DNA of 64,000 nucleotides from Casimicrobiaceae bacterium (lineage in GTDB: Bacteria; Pseudomonadota; Gammaproteobacteria; Burkholderiales; Casimicrobiaceae). The notes below the pieces were generated by a model, which searched no databases, had not been told where the DNA came from, and saw nothing but the letters and a program-made list of their open reading frames with translations. Shown piece by piece: positions 8,705-17,181 of this stretch. How positions within the stretch are numbered: the first letter of the stretch is position 1; each line of letters opens with the position of its first letter. Both the position numbers and the translations under genes were made by a program. The stretch is from the NCBI GenBank assembly GCA_025056355.1, contig JANWWI010000001.1:124001-188000 (forward strand), read 5' to 3'.

Positions 8705-8971
8705 TCAGTCCTTGCGAAAAAGCGCATCGAAGGCCTCTGCGGCCCCTGTCCTGCTTTCGCGCGAAACCCGGCGCTCGGGAAAGCGCTCCTCGATCTCATC
8801 GGCGTAGAACGCATCCGGCGAAGGCGCGGCGAGCAGGCGCCGATAGACCTCCGGGGACACTGCGAGATATTGCCGCAGCGTGCCGTCCCGGAATTCGAGC
8901 TCCAGGATTCGTTCGCGCTCGTCGTAACCGACCGAACGCAGGCGGGAGGCGGAGAGGGGCTTACGATTCAC
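8705..8971 (-). CDS. KTSC-domain protein
   Basis: An 88-residue protein whose core [45 protein letters not shown] is a KTSC domain, a small beta-rich fold of unknown role found alone or beside lysyl-tRNA-synthetase-like and phage proteins; it is thought to bind nucleic acid or proteins. Here the lysine-threonine-serine-cysteine signature is not conserved literally. GTG at 8971 is chosen because the domain begins there and because a longer start would overlap the yqaA-like gene. It sits immediately upstream of yajQ. Confidence 0.7.
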   Translation of the reverse strand: MNRKPLSASRLRSVGYDERERILELEFRDGTLRQYLAVSPEVYRRLLAAPSPDAFYADEIEERFPERRVSRESRTGAAEAFDALFRKD

Positions 8972-8997
8972 GAGCCGATTGTAGGTGCGGCGCTCGA

Positions 8998-9480
8998 TCA
9001 GACCGCGAACTTTCCCGGCCACACCCAGAGGATGGCCGCCGTCATGACCACATAACGGCAAAACTTGCCGGCCGCACCCCACCAAAAGCAGGGCCAAAAG
9101 GGCAGCTTGAGCCAGCCGGCCACTGTCGTGAGCGGATCACCGATTGCCGGCAAAAAGGCAAAAAAGCAGGCCTTCGGTCCGAAGCGCTTGAGCCAAGTCA
9201 GTGCGCGCGCCTCCACCTCACGGTGCTTCCAGTGTTCGTAGGCGCGTTTGGCGCCGTAGCCGAGCCACCAATTGACCGCGCCGCCCAGCGCGTTGCCGGC
9301 GGTGGCAACCACCATGGCCGGCCAGAAGAGCTCGGGGTTGAGCTTGAGCAACCCAACCACGGCAAATTCGCTGCCCATCGGCACGAGCGTGGCCGAGACG
9401 AGCGCGATCAGAAAGAGAGTGGTGAGCCCGTACTGCGGCAGGGCTAGCGCTGTGAGCAGGCTGTGGAACCAGGCTTCCAT
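8998..9480 (-). CDS. YqaA-type inner-membrane protein (DedA superfamily)
   Basis: A 160-residue membrane protein related to DedA/SNARE-associated proteins. It shows the YqaA pattern: an N-terminal helix LTTLFLIALVSATLVPMGSE, then GNALGGAVNWWLGYGAKRA, a cytoplasmic segment with RFGPKACFFAFLPAIGDPLTTVAGWLKLPFWPCFWWGAAGKFCRY, and a final helix. The G-D-P acidic motif in the re-entrant loop is retained. DedA relatives act as lipid flippases or in membrane homeostasis; YqaA itself is uncharacterised. ATG 9480 is chosen since the upstream in-frame stretch is arginine-rich and not membrane-like. Confidence 0.82.
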   Translation of the reverse strand: MEAWFHSLLTALALPQYGLTTLFLIALVSATLVPMGSEFAVVGLLKLNPELFWPAMVVATAGNALGGAVNWWLGYGAKRAYEHWKHREVEARALTWLKRFGPKACFFAFLPAIGDPLTTVAGWLKLPFWPCFWWGAAGKFCRYVVMTAAILWVWPGKFAV

Positions 9481-9781
9481 GCGCCGCGCATTGTGCCTGG
9501 AACGCATTGCAAGCCGTAGTAGGAAGCGGGCTGCCCATCCGCGATCAGCCCGTCCCCAAAGATTCAAGCTCGCGGTCCGGTCGCAAGCGCGCCTCCGGGC
9601 GCCACGGGACGAAAACAACGGCCGCTTCTTTTACGCGCTGCGCCGGTAGCGCGCTTTCCCCGTATGCGGGCGTACGGGAACCCGGTCGTTCCCGCACGCC
9701 GAGCCGAGGCTCAAGTGTGTTGCCGGCCGCGGGTGCGTTGCTGAGCGTGTGCGCTCACGCGTGCGTGCGGCCGAGGAGGTC
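9481..9781. other. Intergenic region, no gene seen
   Basis: About 300 bases between the yqaA-like gene and the cytochrome c gene. It holds an imperfect hairpin at 9675-9694 (CGGGAAC/GTTCCCG, six-base loop) that could end transcription from the oxidase operon, though no T-run follows on the minus strand. I see no coding sequence. Confidence 0.4.
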
Positions 9782-10117
9782 TCACGAGCGACGCCGGGCT
9801 TGCGCGAAGTAGGCGGCGATGTTTGCGATGTCGGCATCCGAGAGCGGCTTGGCCATCGCAGTCATCGCCGGGTCGTTTCGGCTTCCGTCACGGTAGGCGC
9901 GAAGCGACTTTTCGAGGTAGATCCGATCCTGGCCGGCAAGATGCGGTGTGCCGGGGATTTTCGACACGCCGTCTTCACCATGGCAGGCAAAACACGTGGC
10001 GGCGCGTTTTTTCCCGGCGCCGACGTCGGCGGGCGCGTTGGTCGGCATGGAAGCTTCGAGGGCCGGCGCCGCAAAGACCAAAGCAATCGCGATGCTCAAG
10101 AGGGCAGAAGGCTTCAT
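9782..10117 (-). CDS. Soluble class I cytochrome c
   Basis: A 111-residue secreted protein: signal peptide MKPSALLSIAIALVFAAPALEA, then CFACH (residues about 42-46), the CXXCH heme c site, and a methionine in AMTAMAKPLSD as probable sixth ligand, with the C-terminal helix SDADIANIAAYFAQ typical of cytochrome c4/c553 domains. It would be periplasmic. As the last gene after the two CydA-like subunits (36-base gap) it is a good candidate electron donor to that oxidase. Confidence 0.85.
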   Translation of the reverse strand: MKPSALLSIAIALVFAAPALEASMPTNAPADVGAGKKRAATCFACHGEDGVSKIPGTPHLAGQDRIYLEKSLRAYRDGSRNDPAMTAMAKPLSDADIANIAAYFAQARRRS

Positions 10118-10153
10118 GGCAAGACTCCTTTTGAAAAGGCAACCCGCCTCCGC

Positions 10154-11380
10154 TCAAAGGAAGCTGTTGCGGACCCAAATGACGATGCCGTAGGCGAAAA
10201 ACACGGTAATCCACGCAAGCAGGACGATGTTGGCCCACGAGGCAAGGCGTGCGGTCGTGCGCTCGGCGTTGGCATCAAACAGCCCTGCCACCCGGCCGCT
10301 GCGGTAAAGAAGCGTCACATAGAAGCCACCGACCAGTCCGCCGATCCCGAGCAGCGTGGAGACAAAGAGCACGCCGCTTGGGATGTCCCAGTGCACCGGG
10401 TACTGGGCAATGTCATAGCCGTGGGGCCTCATGTGCGCCACACGGATGATCTCGCGCCACAGCGAGAGCACCCCGAGGACGAGCAGCGATGCGGCATATG
10501 GCAGGTAGCCTTGCGCATCAAGCGGCCGCCGGGCCACCCAGGCCGTCATGGCGACGATGCTGAGCACAAGCAGCCAGCCGACTGGATGTTGAAGCAGTCC
10601 CAGCTGCGAGGGCTGGCCGAGTTGCCAAGCAAGCAGCGGCATGAGGCTCAAGCCAAAGCCCCACAGCGCAATCTGCCTGCCAAGGGCACGCACACGGTCG
10701 AGATAGTGTCTCGGCTTGTCCGAGCGCACGGAGAAGTACTGCGCGTAAGCGAGGAGGAACAAACCGATGGCCGGCGCCGAAAGGGCGATCATGAAAGCAA
10801 AGCGCGGCCAGTCGATCGCATGCAGATGCCGGCCGCTGGTGTCAACCACCCCGCCGGGGGCGTACCACTCCATCCAGCGCTCCGGGAAGAGCTGCTGGTA
10901 GGAGAGGGCATGCATGATGAGCCCATCAAGCAAGAAGAGCCCTAAACCGAGCCAGGCATAAACGCCGATGTGGCGCTTGGCCCCGGGCTTGTTGCCGAAG
11001 TAGAAGGCAAACCAAAGGCAGTAGGCGATGGTCAAGGTCAAGATAAAGCCCATCGCCCAGCTCGCCGAGAGGATGTTGGAGGTGTACCACTGCGGGTCGT
11101 AGATGACCTGAGTGAACAGCAGCGGTGCTACGCCGGTGACGATGAGCAGCGAGACGCCGACCTTGGCGACTTTGGTCATCGCCACCGAGAGTGGCACCCA
11201 GAACTCGGGGTCGCCTCGCCGGTGGAAGGCGTAGATGGCGAGCGCGGCCGCCCCGAGCGTCAGGTGCACGAAGGCGATGTGAATGATCCAGGTGAGCACA
11301 TAAAGCACCTGGAAGACAACCGGGTGCGCCGGCACACCGGCCGGGTCGCGCATCGCATTGAGAACACTTCCGATGTCCAT
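10154..11380 (-). CDS. CydA-like oxidase membrane subunit (second subunit)
   Basis: A 408-residue polytopic membrane protein. Near the N-terminus IIHIAFVHLTLG (residues 32-43) aligns with the first helix of CydA, where a histidine ligates heme b595, and the neighbouring subunit has the equivalent IHVVASHTSVG, so the two look like diverged copies of one another. I see no GRQPW-type quinol motif and no cytochrome c motif. This matches the CydB-less branch of the cytochrome bd superfamily, in which two CydA-like chains (CydA and CydA') form the complex. It lies five bases downstream of the cytochrome-c-tailed subunit. Confidence 0.7.
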   Translation of the reverse strand: MDIGSVLNAMRDPAGVPAHPVVFQVLYVLTWIIHIAFVHLTLGAAALAIYAFHRRGDPEFWVPLSVAMTKVAKVGVSLLIVTGVAPLLFTQVIYDPQWYTSNILSASWAMGFILTLTIAYCLWFAFYFGNKPGAKRHIGVYAWLGLGLFLLDGLIMHALSYQQLFPERWMEWYAPGGVVDTSGRHLHAIDWPRFAFMIALSAPAIGLFLLAYAQYFSVRSDKPRHYLDRVRALGRQIALWGFGLSLMPLLAWQLGQPSQLGLLQHPVGWLLVLSIVAMTAWVARRPLDAQGYLPYAASLLVLGVLSLWREIIRVAHMRPHGYDIAQYPVHWDIPSGVLFVSTLLGIGGLVGGFYVTLLYRSGRVAGLFDANAERTTARLASWANIVLLAWITVFFAYGIVIWVRNSFL

Positions 11381-11385
11381 GGGCT

Positions 11386-12804
11386 TTACTCCTTCGTGGT
11401 GCGTTGTGCGACAACTGCGCGCTCTTTGGCACGCTGCTCGGCGATTCTGCGCTCAACATCCTCGCCGCGGTTGACCGCGGCCAAGTAGTGCGCCAGAGCG
11501 CGCACCTCGTGCTCGGGCAGGTCGATGCGCGGCATGTAGGGCTGTGTGCCGTGCTTGAGCGCGCCGTTCAGGAACGCGGCGATCAAATCCTCATCCGTGG
11601 CACGGTGGAACTTGTCCGGCAAATTGCGAAGCGGCGCGCCGGGTTCGAGTGCATGGCAGTTCGAGCAGGCGGTCTTGGCCAGCAGTTGACCGACCTCAAG
11701 CTGGTTGTTCTCGGTGAGCGTGCGAAGCCGCGCCGGGATCCACGGATGGAGTTTCAGGTAGCCGTGTTCGGCCAGGCGATCGACCTCAGCGACGATGTTT
11801 TTGCCCGGCACATCGCGCGCGATGATTTGGTTGCTGTAGATGTACTGCCCGGCCACGAAGGGCTTGCGCATCGATTCGCGCATCCGCTCTTCGGGCCATA
11901 CGCCCATGAGGGAGACATAGGCAAAGACGGCCACGGCCAAACTCGTATAGATGCGCTGCGGCCTCCACCAGGCAAAAAGCAGCCACAAGGTGGCCACCAC
12001 GAACACCGACACCATGCCGGCGGCATACTGCGGGCGCAGATGGGCATTGAGCATCACGAGGGCGTTGTAGGGCAGCGTCTGCAGGTAGTAGATGAACATC
12101 ATCACCGCGAAGAGCCCGCCCACAAGACCGATGGGGGCCAACATCCGCACCACACTGCGGCGCAGCGCCTCGTCCTTCAGACGGCTTGCGACCATGAGGC
12201 CCACGATCACGGCCATCACAAACATGGCGCCAGTGCGCGTGCCAAGGTGCGCGAAGAAGTTCAGGTTGTAGAAAGCATCGTTCGTCGACCCGGTGCGATA
12301 CCAATCGTCGTTGCCGGGCCACATCATGAAGGAGAGGATCCCGACGATCAGCAACATCGTGGCCCAGGAGGCGAGCGCAAAGCTCCAGCAAAGCTTCATG
12401 TGGGTCTTGAGGTCAATCTTGCCGATCAGGTAGACGAGCGCGTAGACGCCGATGACCTCGACGACGAAAAACACCCACTCCGCGGCCCACACCCAGACAA
12501 AGTTGTGAATGAGACCGCCCACGCCGCGGGGGCTTGCCACGGTGATCGAGTACCAAATGCCCGGGCCGGTGATGGAGCCGATGATGTAGGAGAACACGAG
12601 CAAAAAGACCCCGTACTTCTTGACGAAGTCCATGAGCTCGGGTCGGTTGTCGCGCCAGGCCTTGGTGGCCAGCAGCGCAAACAGAAACGAGGCGCCGACC
12701 GAAGTGTGCGAGGCCACCACATGGATCGTGGCGATGATCCCCATCATCCAGGCGGTGCCGATCTCGGGGACGTAGAACTGCGGGTAGAGCCCAAGCCATT
12801 CCAT
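11386..12804 (-). CDS. Cytochrome bd-type oxidase subunit I fused to cytochrome c
   Basis: A 472-residue protein: about nine membrane helices, then a periplasmic cytochrome c domain. IHVVASHTSVG (residues 27-37) has the paired histidines of the CydA first helix; EWVFFVVEVIG resembles the CydA glutamate helix; CSNCH at 380-384 is the heme c site with a likely Met ligand in PYMPRI near 424. In canonical CydA a Q-loop with GRQPW binds quinol; I cannot find it, which suggests that electrons enter through the c heme. Transcribed after a GbsR-type regulator and before a second CydA-like subunit; no CydB, CydX or CydDC is nearby. Confidence 0.75.
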   Translation of the reverse strand: MEWLGLYPQFYVPEIGTAWMMGIIATIHVVASHTSVGASFLFALLATKAWRDNRPELMDFVKKYGVFLLVFSYIIGSITGPGIWYSITVASPRGVGGLIHNFVWVWAAEWVFFVVEVIGVYALVYLIGKIDLKTHMKLCWSFALASWATMLLIVGILSFMMWPGNDDWYRTGSTNDAFYNLNFFAHLGTRTGAMFVMAVIVGLMVASRLKDEALRRSVVRMLAPIGLVGGLFAVMMFIYYLQTLPYNALVMLNAHLRPQYAAGMVSVFVVATLWLLFAWWRPQRIYTSLAVAVFAYVSLMGVWPEERMRESMRKPFVAGQYIYSNQIIARDVPGKNIVAEVDRLAEHGYLKLHPWIPARLRTLTENNQLEVGQLLAKTACSNCHALEPGAPLRNLPDKFHRATDEDLIAAFLNGALKHGTQPYMPRIDLPEHEVRALAHYLAAVNRGEDVERRIAEQRAKERAVVAQRTTKE

Positions 12805-12917
12805 AAGAAGCGCTCCTTACTCTGATTCAGCACAGACTGGCCAAAGCGCCCAGATGGGCCAACCGGCGGTCGACACCTGTGCGCCCAAACGGTTGAATCC
12901 GCATCGCTTGTCTTGTC
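12805..12917. promoter_or_regulatory. Leader between regulator and oxidase genes
   Basis: A 113-base gap. On the minus strand AAGGAG precedes the oxidase start. A CTGATTCAG near-palindrome lies at about 12815-12823. No FNR- or ArcA-like box stands out. Confidence 0.3.
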
Positions 12918-13535
12918 CTAGCCATCGGTACCTGTCTCGGATCGTTGAGGCGGATGCGCCGGGTTGTCGTCCTTGGCTGCACCCGACCCGGCAAGCCATT
13001 CGCCCGCCCGCTCCTTGAGCACGACCAGCTTGCCGATCCGGCTGCCCAGGCTCATGAGCTTGACCAGCGTCTCGGGCGAGAGCTTTTGCAGCTCATCGAA
13101 CCATCGGCTGGCCATTTCGCAGAGCTCGTACATCTCGGTCATGCGCTTGAGCGCGAAGGCATCTTCGGGATTGCTTGAACCCTCAAGCAGCGCCTGACGC
13201 AGCATGGACAGCATCGGCTCAAGCTCCCGCCGCCGCCGCTCGGCCGCGATCGCTCGAAACATCTCCCAGACACTGTCGAGGGCGCGGTAGTAGTCGCGCC
13301 GATCGCCCGGCGTGCGGGTGACCCGCAGCAGGTTCCAGGATTCGAGCTCCTTCAGGCTCATGCTGACGTTTGAGCGCGAGATCCCCAGGGTCTCCGCGAT
13401 CTCGTCGGCATGCAGAGGCTGCGGGGCGACGTTGAGCAGGGCGTAGATCTGCCCAACCGTGCGGTTGACCCCCCAGCGGCTGCCCATTTCGCCAAAGTGG
13501 GCGATGAAGTCGGACATGAGCGGTGTGAGTTTCAT
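12918..13535 (-). CDS. GbsR/MarR-family transcriptional regulator
   Basis: A 205-residue protein. Residues about 20-95 form a MarR-like winged helix (NRTVGQIYALLNVAPQPLHADEIAETLGISRSNVSMSLKELESWNLLRVTRTPGDRRDYYRA) and the rest is a helical GbsR-type dimerisation region. GbsR relatives repress nearby transport or redox genes. It is the first gene of the strand run that includes the oxidase, with a 113-base gap, and a dyad lies at its own promoter, so autoregulation and control of the oxidase are likely. The signal it senses cannot be read from the sequence. Confidence 0.82.
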   Translation of the reverse strand: MKLTPLMSDFIAHFGEMGSRWGVNRTVGQIYALLNVAPQPLHADEIAETLGISRSNVSMSLKELESWNLLRVTRTPGDRRDYYRALDSVWEMFRAIAAERRRRELEPMLSMLRQALLEGSSNPEDAFALKRMTEMYELCEMASRWFDELQKLSPETLVKLMSLGSRIGKLVVLKERAGEWLAGSGAAKDDNPAHPPQRSETGTDG

Positions 13536-13544
13536 GGCTTCCGC

Positions 13545-13566
13545 AATTTCAGGAATGATTGAAATT
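13545..13566. promoter_or_regulatory. Dyad operator candidate upstream of the GbsR-type gene
   Basis: AATTTCA, eight bases, TGAAATT: a perfect 7-base inverted repeat 10 bases before the regulator start codon, in unusually A/T-rich sequence for this window. The size fits a MarR/GbsR dimer site, so autoregulation is inferred. Confidence 0.5.
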
Positions 13567-13670
13567 TATGATAGATCGGCAAGGAATGCAAGAGGGCGGA
13601 GGCGAGCGAAAGAGGAGGTCACGCCCAAAAAGCGCGGGCGGCGTTTTCGACTTCTTACGGTGGGAGGGGG

Positions 13671-14216
13671 CTAGCGGACGGTGCGGCTTGGTTCGAGCGC
13701 CTTGAGCGCGGCGGCGAGGCGGTCGGGCCCTGCGCCCTGGACGTTGGCATAGGCGATCCCGTGCGCATCCAGCGTGGTGCGTAGCAGCTGGTCGACGGCG
13801 GCACGCGTCTCGGGCCCGTCGCGCTGGATGCCGTCGGCGATCCACGGCAGATCCGGCGCGCAAAGCAGTGTCAGATCGAAGCGCCGCTGGAGCCTCAATC
13901 CACGCTCAACGAGCGAGTGATCGCCGAATACCTGGATGCTGTAGAGCGCGGGCATGAGCGCGGTGGTGTCGGCAAATACCCAGGCGAGGCGGCGCTGTTG
14001 AGCCTCTGCCCGTGCGGCAAGGATCGTGAGGTGTTGCATCTCGGCGATCAGCGCTTGCTCTTCGCGCCGCGGCGTACGGCCACGCGCATCGCAAAACGCC
14101 CGCAGGTATTCCGGCACCCAGAGCCCGCCGCAGCGCTCAGCCAGGGCTTGCGCGAGGGTCGTTTTGCCGGTGCATTCGGCCCCGAGGAGCGCGACCAAGC
14201 GCGGGGGCTCACGCAT
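13671..14216 (-). CDS. NadR-like P-loop kinase, predicted thiamine-salvage kinase
   Basis: A 181-residue P-loop protein resembling the ribosylnicotinamide-kinase domain of NadR. GAECTGKTT (residues 12-20) is the Walker A motif, and WVPEYLRAF and WVFADTTALMPALYS match the NadR kinase pattern. It lacks the NadR N-terminal adenylyltransferase. It overlaps the end of the PnuC-type gene by eight bases, in an operon led by a TPP riboswitch, so the likely substrate is thiamine (trapping it as thiamine phosphate) rather than nicotinamide riboside. That assignment is inference from context; homology alone would say NadR. Confidence 0.7.
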   Translation of the reverse strand: MREPPRLVALLGAECTGKTTLAQALAERCGGLWVPEYLRAFCDARGRTPRREEQALIAEMQHLTILAARAEAQQRRLAWVFADTTALMPALYSIQVFGDHSLVERGLRLQRRFDLTLLCAPDLPWIADGIQRDGPETRAAVDQLLRTTLDAHGIAYANVQGAGPDRLAAALKALEPSRTVR

Positions 14217-14811
14217 GGGCGAGTTGCCCTCTCCAGCGCACAAGGCCCCAGATCGCAAGGGCAAAGAAGATCGCATAGAGGATTGCCGTGAGCCAAAGCG
14301 CTTTGTAGAGAAACAGTGCGACGCTTGCCGCATTGACCACAAGCCAAACCCACCAGTTCTCGATGAACTTGCGGCCCAGAAGCACGGTTCCCACCACACT
14401 GCCGGCGGTGACAAAGGCATCGGCAAGCGGCACATCGGAATCGGTCGCCTGCGCAAGCAGCCAGGCAATCGCAGCCCAAAGGGCAAGCCATGCGGCGGCC
14501 GCAATTAGCCGCCCGCCGCGCGTGAGAGCCGCGACCCGCAACGGGCCAGTCTCATGCCTTCGGCGGCCGAAGAGCCATTGCCACCAGCCCCAAAGCGCGG
14601 CCCCGGCAAAGAAGAGGTTGACCGCCGCCTCGCCGTAGAGCTTGCTGGCCGCGAAAAGCCACACGTAGAGCAGGCTTGCGAGAAAGGCAAGCGGCCAGGC
14701 CCAGTGCCGCTCGCGCACCTGTTGCACGATGCAGGCGAGCGCAAGGGCAAAGGCGAGCAGCTCGAGCCGGCTGACCGTGTTGCCCCAAAGCTCAAACGCC
14801 GGCTCGAGCAT
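14209..14811 (-). CDS. pnuT: PnuC-family permease, probable thiamine transporter PnuT
   Basis: A 200-residue protein with about seven membrane helices. GWWQW (in the WGWWQW stretch) and ENWWVWLVVNAASVALFLYK are the conserved aromatic motifs of PnuC transporters. PnuC itself carries nicotinamide riboside; PnuT members carry thiamine and are recognised by TPP-riboswitch control. Here a riboswitch and a TonB receptor lie upstream and a NadR-like kinase overlaps downstream, which supports thiamine facilitated uptake coupled to phosphorylation. Starts 24 bases after the receptor stop. Confidence 0.82.
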   Translation of the reverse strand: MLEPAFELWGNTVSRLELLAFALALACIVQQVRERHWAWPLAFLASLLYVWLFAASKLYGEAAVNLFFAGAALWGWWQWLFGRRRHETGPLRVAALTRGGRLIAAAAWLALWAAIAWLLAQATDSDVPLADAFVTAGSVVGTVLLGRKFIENWWVWLVVNAASVALFLYKALWLTAILYAIFFALAIWGLVRWRGQLAHA

Positions 14812-14835
14812 GTGCGCTCTCCCTGCGCCTGGCGC

Positions 14836-17091
14836 TTACCAGCGGTGTGTGAGCGAAATGCGCAGCGTGCGCGGGCTGGTCGGGAACAGATAGACCCCGC
14901 CCCAGTAAGTGGCCGGCGCCTCGCGCCAACCCACGCGATCGAAGAGGTTGCTGACCGCCACGCGCAGCTCGCTCGTGCCAAGCGTGTGCGACCAGCGGTA
15001 AGTCGCCCCAAGATCGAGTCGCGTGAGCGCAGGAAGCCGCGGGCTGCCCGGCGCTTCGACAGGCTTGCCGCTCTCGTGGGTGAGCAAGGCATCGACGCTC
15101 AACTCGGGCAAGCTTGCGAAGCGATGGTGGGCAAAGGCTGCAAGCTTCAGGCGCGGCACGTTGGGGGCGCGCAGACCGAGGCGTTGCGGATCCAGCGAGC
15201 GCACGACCTCGGCCTCCAGGACGGTTGCCGAAAGATGCACCGAGGTGTGGGACTCGATGCGGCCAGAGACTCCGAACTCGATGCCGCGGTGGCGCTGAAG
15301 CCGGGCGTTGGCCACCCGCAGCAGCCGCTCGGCACTTGCGGGCGCGTCTTCCGCCGAAGGCTTTCGCAGATCGAAGGCAGCCAGCGTGGCGGCGAGCCGC
15401 GGACCCAGGCGCCACTTCATCCCGGCCTCCCACTGCCGGCTGCGCGCGGCAGGCAGCACGCTGCCCGCATTCGCATACAGACTCGGGCGGTTGGGCACCA
15501 CCTCGGCCTCCACGCCTTCGCCCCACGAGAGGTAACCCATCAAGCCAGGCACGCTCAAGAACTCATGCGCAAGACCAAGCCACGGCGTGGTGAGTTGCTG
15601 TTCGAGCCGAACCGCGCGTCGACCGTCCGAGCGGGCGCTTGCGCGGAGGAGCCAGGTGGCGTTGGCCCCCCAGAAAAGCGTGCTTGAAAGCGCGTCAAGG
15701 CGACTTTCGCCGCGCACCGATAGGCTTGTGGCGCGTTCATCGCTGTTGGTGTTGCGGTCCCCCTTGTCGGGGGCCGCTGGCACCGGGGTGGGCCGAAACG
15801 CGTTGATCGTACCGGCGAAGTTGTACGCCTGAAACGGCTCAAGCCGCGCCCGGGCCGCCCAGTGCTCAACGCCCACGGTCAGCTGGGTCGGAAGCCCCGG
15901 CAGGGAGAGCGTGCCACGAGCCTCGGCAAGTGCGCTGCGAAGGCGCCGGCGTTCGTTTTCGCTTCGGTAGTCGTAGAGATCCACCGAGCCATCGGCGCAC
16001 CAGCCGGGGTAGACCGGAACCGCCCCCGCCGAGCAGCCATCCGGAAAGGCCACCCGATCATCGAGACGGTTTCTCTGCTCGCGTGCCGCGAGGCGCAGCG
16101 TCCAGCCCCCCTCGAGGGCCTGGGTCCACTGCCCGCCCAGAAGCGTGTTCTCATAGAGCATGGGCAGCGACCAGGCTTGAGCGTTCAAGTTGTCGCGCGG
16201 CGTGAGCACCGAAGCGCCGGGCGAGCGGGTGCGTGCAAGCCTGGGAAGCGTTTCACCCACTCCGTCGCCGTCGGCATCAAGCAGCCCGAAACCCGGCACC
16301 GAAGGCTGCCGATGGCGCAGCCACTCGGCCTCAAGCTCAAGGGTTGTCTTCGGGCTGACGCGATGGCGAAGCGCCGCATGCACAAGCGCTCGGCGACCTT
16401 CGGCCCGATCCACCGGCGGGTCGAGCCCTTCGGCGGCGAGGTTGACCCGCACTGCGGTTGCGCCGAAGAGCTCGTTGCCGTCCAGATGCAGCCGCCGGTT
16501 GCCGTGCTCGGTGAGTTCGAGCGTGGCCTCACCCGTGCGCCCCGCAAGCGGCCGCTTCGGCACGAAATGCACAAGACCCCCCGGCGCGGCCACGCCGGTC
16601 TGCAGGCCCGCCACGCCCTTGAGCACCTCAACGCGCTCAAGGCTTTCCGTGGCAAGCGGGCTGAGCGGCTGCCACGGCAATCCCGCGCGGCGGTAATTAC
16701 CGAGCGAGCGCAATTCAAAGCCGCGCACCACCAGGTTTTCGAGGTAGCCCACCGCGTTGTAGCTGTCGGCGAGCGCTCCATCCAAGCGCGCGGCGGCCGA
16801 TAGCGTGCGGCTGCCGGTGAGCTCAAGCAGGTCGCGCGAAAGCACGCTCACGCTCTGCGGCGTGCGCTCAAGCGGTGCGGAAAAGCCGCCCACATCGGCC
16901 GCTTCGGCTTCAAGTACCGGTGTGGTTTTGCCCGTGAGGGTCACCGGTTCGGTACGAAGCGTGGCCGGGCTCTCTTGGGCCTGTGTCGCAAGCGCAACAA
17001 GCGATGCCGCAACCGCGGCGGCAAGCCGTCGGCGCTTGAGCGCGGGCGAAGGCGTTGGTTGGGAGGTCGGGACAAAAAGGCACGTTGCCAT
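14836..17091 (-). CDS. TonB-dependent receptor, predicted thiamine uptake
   Basis: A 751-residue outer-membrane receptor: signal peptide ending near ALATQAQES, plug with FSAPLERTPQSVSVLSRDLLE and ESLERVEVLKGVAGLQTG followed by GGLVHFVPKRP, then a barrel ending ISLTHRW. The plug wording resembles siderophore receptors of the FhuA/FecA branch, but the gene follows a TPP riboswitch, which marks it as a thiamine-regulon receptor. ATG 17091 is chosen because AAGGAG lies seven bases upstream; the longer frame would include part of the riboswitch leader. Confidence 0.88.
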   Translation of the reverse strand: MATCLFVPTSQPTPSPALKRRRLAAAVAASLVALATQAQESPATLRTEPVTLTGKTTPVLEAEAADVGGFSAPLERTPQSVSVLSRDLLELTGSRTLSAAARLDGALADSYNAVGYLENLVVRGFELRSLGNYRRAGLPWQPLSPLATESLERVEVLKGVAGLQTGVAAPGGLVHFVPKRPLAGRTGEATLELTEHGNRRLHLDGNELFGATAVRVNLAAEGLDPPVDRAEGRRALVHAALRHRVSPKTTLELEAEWLRHRQPSVPGFGLLDADGDGVGETLPRLARTRSPGASVLTPRDNLNAQAWSLPMLYENTLLGGQWTQALEGGWTLRLAAREQRNRLDDRVAFPDGCSAGAVPVYPGWCADGSVDLYDYRSENERRRLRSALAEARGTLSLPGLPTQLTVGVEHWAARARLEPFQAYNFAGTINAFRPTPVPAAPDKGDRNTNSDERATSLSVRGESRLDALSSTLFWGANATWLLRASARSDGRRAVRLEQQLTTPWLGLAHEFLSVPGLMGYLSWGEGVEAEVVPNRPSLYANAGSVLPAARSRQWEAGMKWRLGPRLAATLAAFDLRKPSAEDAPASAERLLRVANARLQRHRGIEFGVSGRIESHTSVHLSATVLEAEVVRSLDPQRLGLRAPNVPRLKLAAFAHHRFASLPELSVDALLTHESGKPVEAPGSPRLPALTRLDLGATYRWSHTLGTSELRVAVSNLFDRVGWREAPATYWGGVYLFPTSPRTLRISLTHRW

Positions 17092-17181
17092 CGAAACACT
17101 CCTTGTTGGTCGATGGCAGGGTGTGAGGGCGGCGGGGATGCGCCGGAGTGCTCGCACCGGAGCGTGGCGCTTCGCCGTCCA

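Noticed and set aside
9675-9694. Strong terminator for the oxidase operon
   Set aside because: The stem is only seven bases with no T-run on the minus strand; mentioned only as a weak hairpin.
9749-12825. Long plus-strand open frames opposite the oxidase operon (for example 9749-10945 and 11404-12825)
   Set aside because: They are antisense shadows of the two membrane subunits: His/Asp/Arg-rich, with no recognisable domain, while the minus-strand genes have clear CydA-like and cytochrome c motifs.
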